A stretch of DNA of 64,000 nucleotides from Streptomyces sp. P9-A4 (GTDB lineage Bacteria > Actinomycetota > Actinomycetes > Streptomycetales > Streptomycetaceae), in contig NZ_JAZIFY010000001.1 in the NCBI RefSeq assembly GCF_036634195.1, forward strand, positions 1,684,501 to 1,748,500. Reading direction: 5' to 3'. Position 1 is the first letter of the stretch. Every line of letters begins with the position of its first letter. The notes beneath the pieces were generated by a model. That model saw nothing but the letters and a program-made list of their open reading frames with translations. It ran no database searches and had not been told where the DNA came from. Of this stretch, positions 62,089-64,000 are shown one piece after another. A program made the translations under genes and the position numbers.

Positions 62089-63233
62089 GGTCGCGGCTCC
62101 TTCGGGAGGCCGAGCACCCGCTCGGCGATGATGTTGCGCTGGATCTCGCTGGATCCGGCGTAGACGGTGTCGGCGCGGGAGAAGAGGAACAGCCGCTGCC
62201 AGTCGTCGAGTTCGTACGGGGCTCCCGCGGCGAGGGTGGCGGCGGGCCCGCACACCTCCATGGCGAGTTCGCCGAGTCCGCGGTGCCAGTGGGACCAGTA
62301 GAGCTTGGCGGCGGAGGGGTCGGTGCCGCGCAGGGCGCCGGCGCGCAGGGCTTCCAGTTCGGCCCAGGCACGGACGAGCCGGTCGCGGATGTCGGGGTCG
62401 GCGGCGGCGCCGTTGCGCCGGGCGAGGGCGACGAGGGCGTCGAGTTCGCGGCGGAAGCCGACCTGCTGGCCGAGGGTGGAGACGCCGCGCTCGTAGCCGA
62501 GGGTGGCCATGGCGATGCGCCAGCCGTCGCCGGGGGCGCCGACGACGTGGGCGGCGTCGGTGGTGGCGCCGTCGAAGAAGACCTCGTTGAACTCGCTGGT
62601 GCCGGTGAGCTGGACGATGGGCCGGATGTCGACGCCGGGCTGGTCGAGGGGGACGAGGAGGTAGGAGAGTCCGGCGTGGCGGCGAGCGCCGGGCCCGGCG
62701 AGGGGTTCGGTGCGGGCGAGGACGAAGCACCACTGGGACTCGTGGGCGAGGGAGGTCCAGATCTTCTGGCCGTTCACCACCCACCGCCCGTCCTCCAGGG
62801 TCGCGCGGGTGCGGACGGCGGCGAGGTCGGATCCGGCGCCGGGTTCGCTGTAGCCCTGGCACCAGAGTTCCCGGGCGGCGCGGATCGGGGGCAGGAAGCG
62901 GGCCTTCTGCTCCTCGGTGCCGTGGTCGATGAGGGTGGGGCCGAGGAGTTGTTCGCCGATGTGGTTGACGCGGGCGGGGGCGTCGGCGAGCGCGTACTCC
63001 TCGTGGAAGGCGATCTGTTCCTCGATGCTCGCGCCGCGTCCGCCGTACTCCTTCGGCCAGCCGACGCAGGTCCAGCCATGGGCGGCCAAGTGCCTTTCCC
63101 AGGCGAGCCGTGCGGTGAAGGCCTCGTGCTCGCGGCCGGGTCCTCCCCGGCCCTTGAGGGCGGCGAAGGAGCCGCTGAGGTGGGTCTTCAGCCAGCTCCG
63201 TATCTCCGCCCGGAACTCCTCGACGCTGCTCAT
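62085..63233 (-). CDS. fadE30: Acyl-CoA dehydrogenase of HIP pathway
   Basis: A 382-residue FAD-dependent acyl-CoA dehydrogenase very like FadE30 (Rv3560c), which dehydrogenates the propionyl side chain of the HIP-derived CoA ester. GYSEPGAGSDLA is the flavin-contacting motif, IWTSLAHESQWCF the second, the catalytic base is probably the Glu in GYERGVS, and the C-terminal signature is SSEIQRNIIAERVLGLP. It is the first gene of the minus-strand operon and is divergent from the fadE31-like gene across 57 bp that hold the second KstR2-like operator. Confidence 0.92.
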   Translation of the reverse strand: MSSVEEFRAEIRSWLKTHLSGSFAALKGRGGPGREHEAFTARLAWERHLAAHGWTCVGWPKEYGGRGASIEEQIAFHEEYALADAPARVNHIGEQLLGPTLIDHGTEEQKARFLPPIRAARELWCQGYSEPGAGSDLAAVRTRATLEDGRWVVNGQKIWTSLAHESQWCFVLARTEPLAGPGARRHAGLSYLLVPLDQPGVDIRPIVQLTGTSEFNEVFFDGATTDAAHVVGAPGDGWRIAMATLGYERGVSTLGQQVGFRRELDALVALARRNGAAADPDIRDRLVRAWAELEALRAGALRGTDPSAAKLYWSHWHRGLGELAMEVCGPAATLAAGAPYELDDWQRLFLFSRADTVYAGSSEIQRNIIAERVLGLPKEPRP

Positions 63234-63246
63234 GGCCGTACGTTAA

Positions 63247-63266
63247 CCTACCAAACACTTGTTAGG
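63247..63266. promoter_or_regulatory. KstR2-like operator between fadE30 and fadE31-like genes
   Basis: CCTACCAAACACTTGTTAGG is an imperfect 20-bp palindrome whose core ACCAAACACTTGTT fits AnCAAGnnCTTGnT at all but one fixed position. It lies in the divergent promoter gap. Confidence 0.75.
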
Positions 63267-63290
63267 GAACGGGTGAGGGCGGGGTGACCG

Positions 63291-64000
63291 ATGGATCTCT
63301 CGTACACACGGACCGAGGAGGCCTTCCGGGCGGAGGCCCGGGAGTGGCTGCGGGAGCACGTCCCCGCGACGCCGCCGCCCTCCCTCGAAACGGCCGAAGG
63401 CTTCGCCGCCCACCGCGCCTGGGAGGCCGAACTGGCCGCCGCCCGCTGGTCGGTGGTCTCCTGGCCCGAGGAGTACGGGGGCCGGGGCGTCGACCTGGCC
63501 CGGTGGCTGGTCTTCGAGGAGGAGTACTGGGCCGCGGGGGCGCCCGGCCGGGTCTCGCAGAACGGCGTCCAGCTCCTCGCTCCCACCCTCTTCGACCACG
63601 GCACCGATGAGCAGCGGGCCCGGATCCTGCCGTCCATGGCGACCGGGGAGACGATCTGGGCGCAGGCCTGGTCGGAGCCCGAGGCCGGCTCCGACCTGGC
63701 GTCGCTCACCTCCCGCGCGGTCCGCACCGACGGCGGCTGGCTGCTCTCCGGGCAGAAGACCTGGTCGTCCCGGGCCGCCTTCGCCGACCGGGCCTTCGGC
63801 ATCTTCCGCAGCGACCCGACGGCGGACCGGCCCCACCGGGGTCTCACCTACCTGATGTTCGACCTGCGGGCGCCGGGGGTGACCGTACGGCCCATCGGAC
63901 GGCTCGACGGGAAGCCGGCCTTCGCCGAGCTGTTCCTCGACGAGGTCTTCGTCCCCGACGAGGACGTGATCGGCGAGCCCGGCCAGGGCTGGCGCATCGC
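63291..64000 (+). CDS. Acyl-CoA dehydrogenase, FadE31-like, cut by window edge
   Basis: The first 236 residues of an acyl-CoA dehydrogenase. It begins MDLSYTRTEEAFRAEARE and contains WPEEYGGRGVDLARWLVFE, AWSEPEAGSDLASL (flavin motif) and DGGWLLSGQKTWSS, and breaks off in GQGWRIA before the catalytic base. The sequence and its position divergent from fadE30 resemble FadE31 (Rv3562), which with FadE32 forms a heteromeric dehydrogenase in the HIP pathway. A fadE32-like partner would be expected just beyond the window. Confidence 0.88.
   Translation, partial: MDLSYTRTEEAFRAEAREWLREHVPATPPPSLETAEGFAAHRAWEAELAAARWSVVSWPEEYGGRGVDLARWLVFEEEYWAAGAPGRVSQNGVQLLAPTLFDHGTDEQRARILPSMATGETIWAQAWSEPEAGSDLASLTSRAVRTDGGWLLSGQKTWSSRAAFADRAFGIFRSDPTADRPHRGLTYLMFDLRAPGVTVRPIGRLDGKPAFAELFLDEVFVPDEDVIGEPGQGWRI

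Overview
The window is about 64 kb of chromosome from a Streptomyces-type actinomycete. The evidence is the very high G+C content with third-position bias, frequent GTG starts and GTGA/ATGA gene overlaps, a long chaplin, an SPW_0924-type small protein, a 4-domain rpsA, an ANTAR regulator of the PdtaR type, and secreted proteins resembling Streptomyces trypsin and RNase Sa. I see no prophage, transposase gene or CRISPR array. The left and right edges cut a chaplin gene and an acyl-CoA dehydrogenase gene.

Layout. (1) 1-11 kb: a long chaplin, a SWIM-protein/SNF2-helicase pair, a small lipoprotein, DUF6343, a TPR protein, coaE, a PAC2 protein, a secreted beta-helix protein behind a chitinase-promoter-like element, and rpsA with a clear promoter. 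(2) 11-26 kb: a methyltransferase, hrpB, the SPW_0924/DUF3068 pair, a lytic transglycosylase, a DUF4184 membrane protein antisense-overlapping a beta-lactamase-like serine hydrolase, polA, a YdeP-type molybdopterin oxidoreductase and a thioesterase. (3) 26-35 kb: a complete branched-chain amino acid ABC operon livKHMGF, the ANTAR regulator, an odd tRNA with CAA anticodon, pyruvate kinase and a SIMPL-domain protein. (4) 35-51 kb, more accessory in character: a Tat-exported 5'-nucleotidase, a decarboxylase/N-monooxygenase pair of siderophore type, aminopeptidase N, asparaginase, chorismate mutase, an AraC regulator divergent from a GH35 beta-galactosidase, trypsin, a putative zinc protease, an ankyrin/HEAT protein and a secreted RNase.

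(5) 51.5-64 kb is a coherent catabolic island. Its gene content and order closely follow the mycobacterial KstR2 regulon for HIP (steroid C/D-ring) degradation: two SDRs, then divergent echA20-ipdA-ipdB-ipdC; then, on the other strand, fadE30-ipdF-kstR2-fadA6; then divergent fadE31. Two palindromes of the same design, close to the published KstR2 motif, sit in the two divergent promoter gaps. A secreted tyrosine phosphatase and a DEAD-box RNA helicase lie inside the island and look unrelated. fadD3, which sits at the equivalent position in mycobacteria, is not in this window.

The points most worth following are the steroid-ring island with its operators, the class I-shaped tRNA with anticodon CAA, a TTA (bldA) codon in the 46-residue gene heading the DUF3068 operon, an intrinsic terminator just upstream of hrpB, and a 218-bp antisense overlap of two coding sequences.
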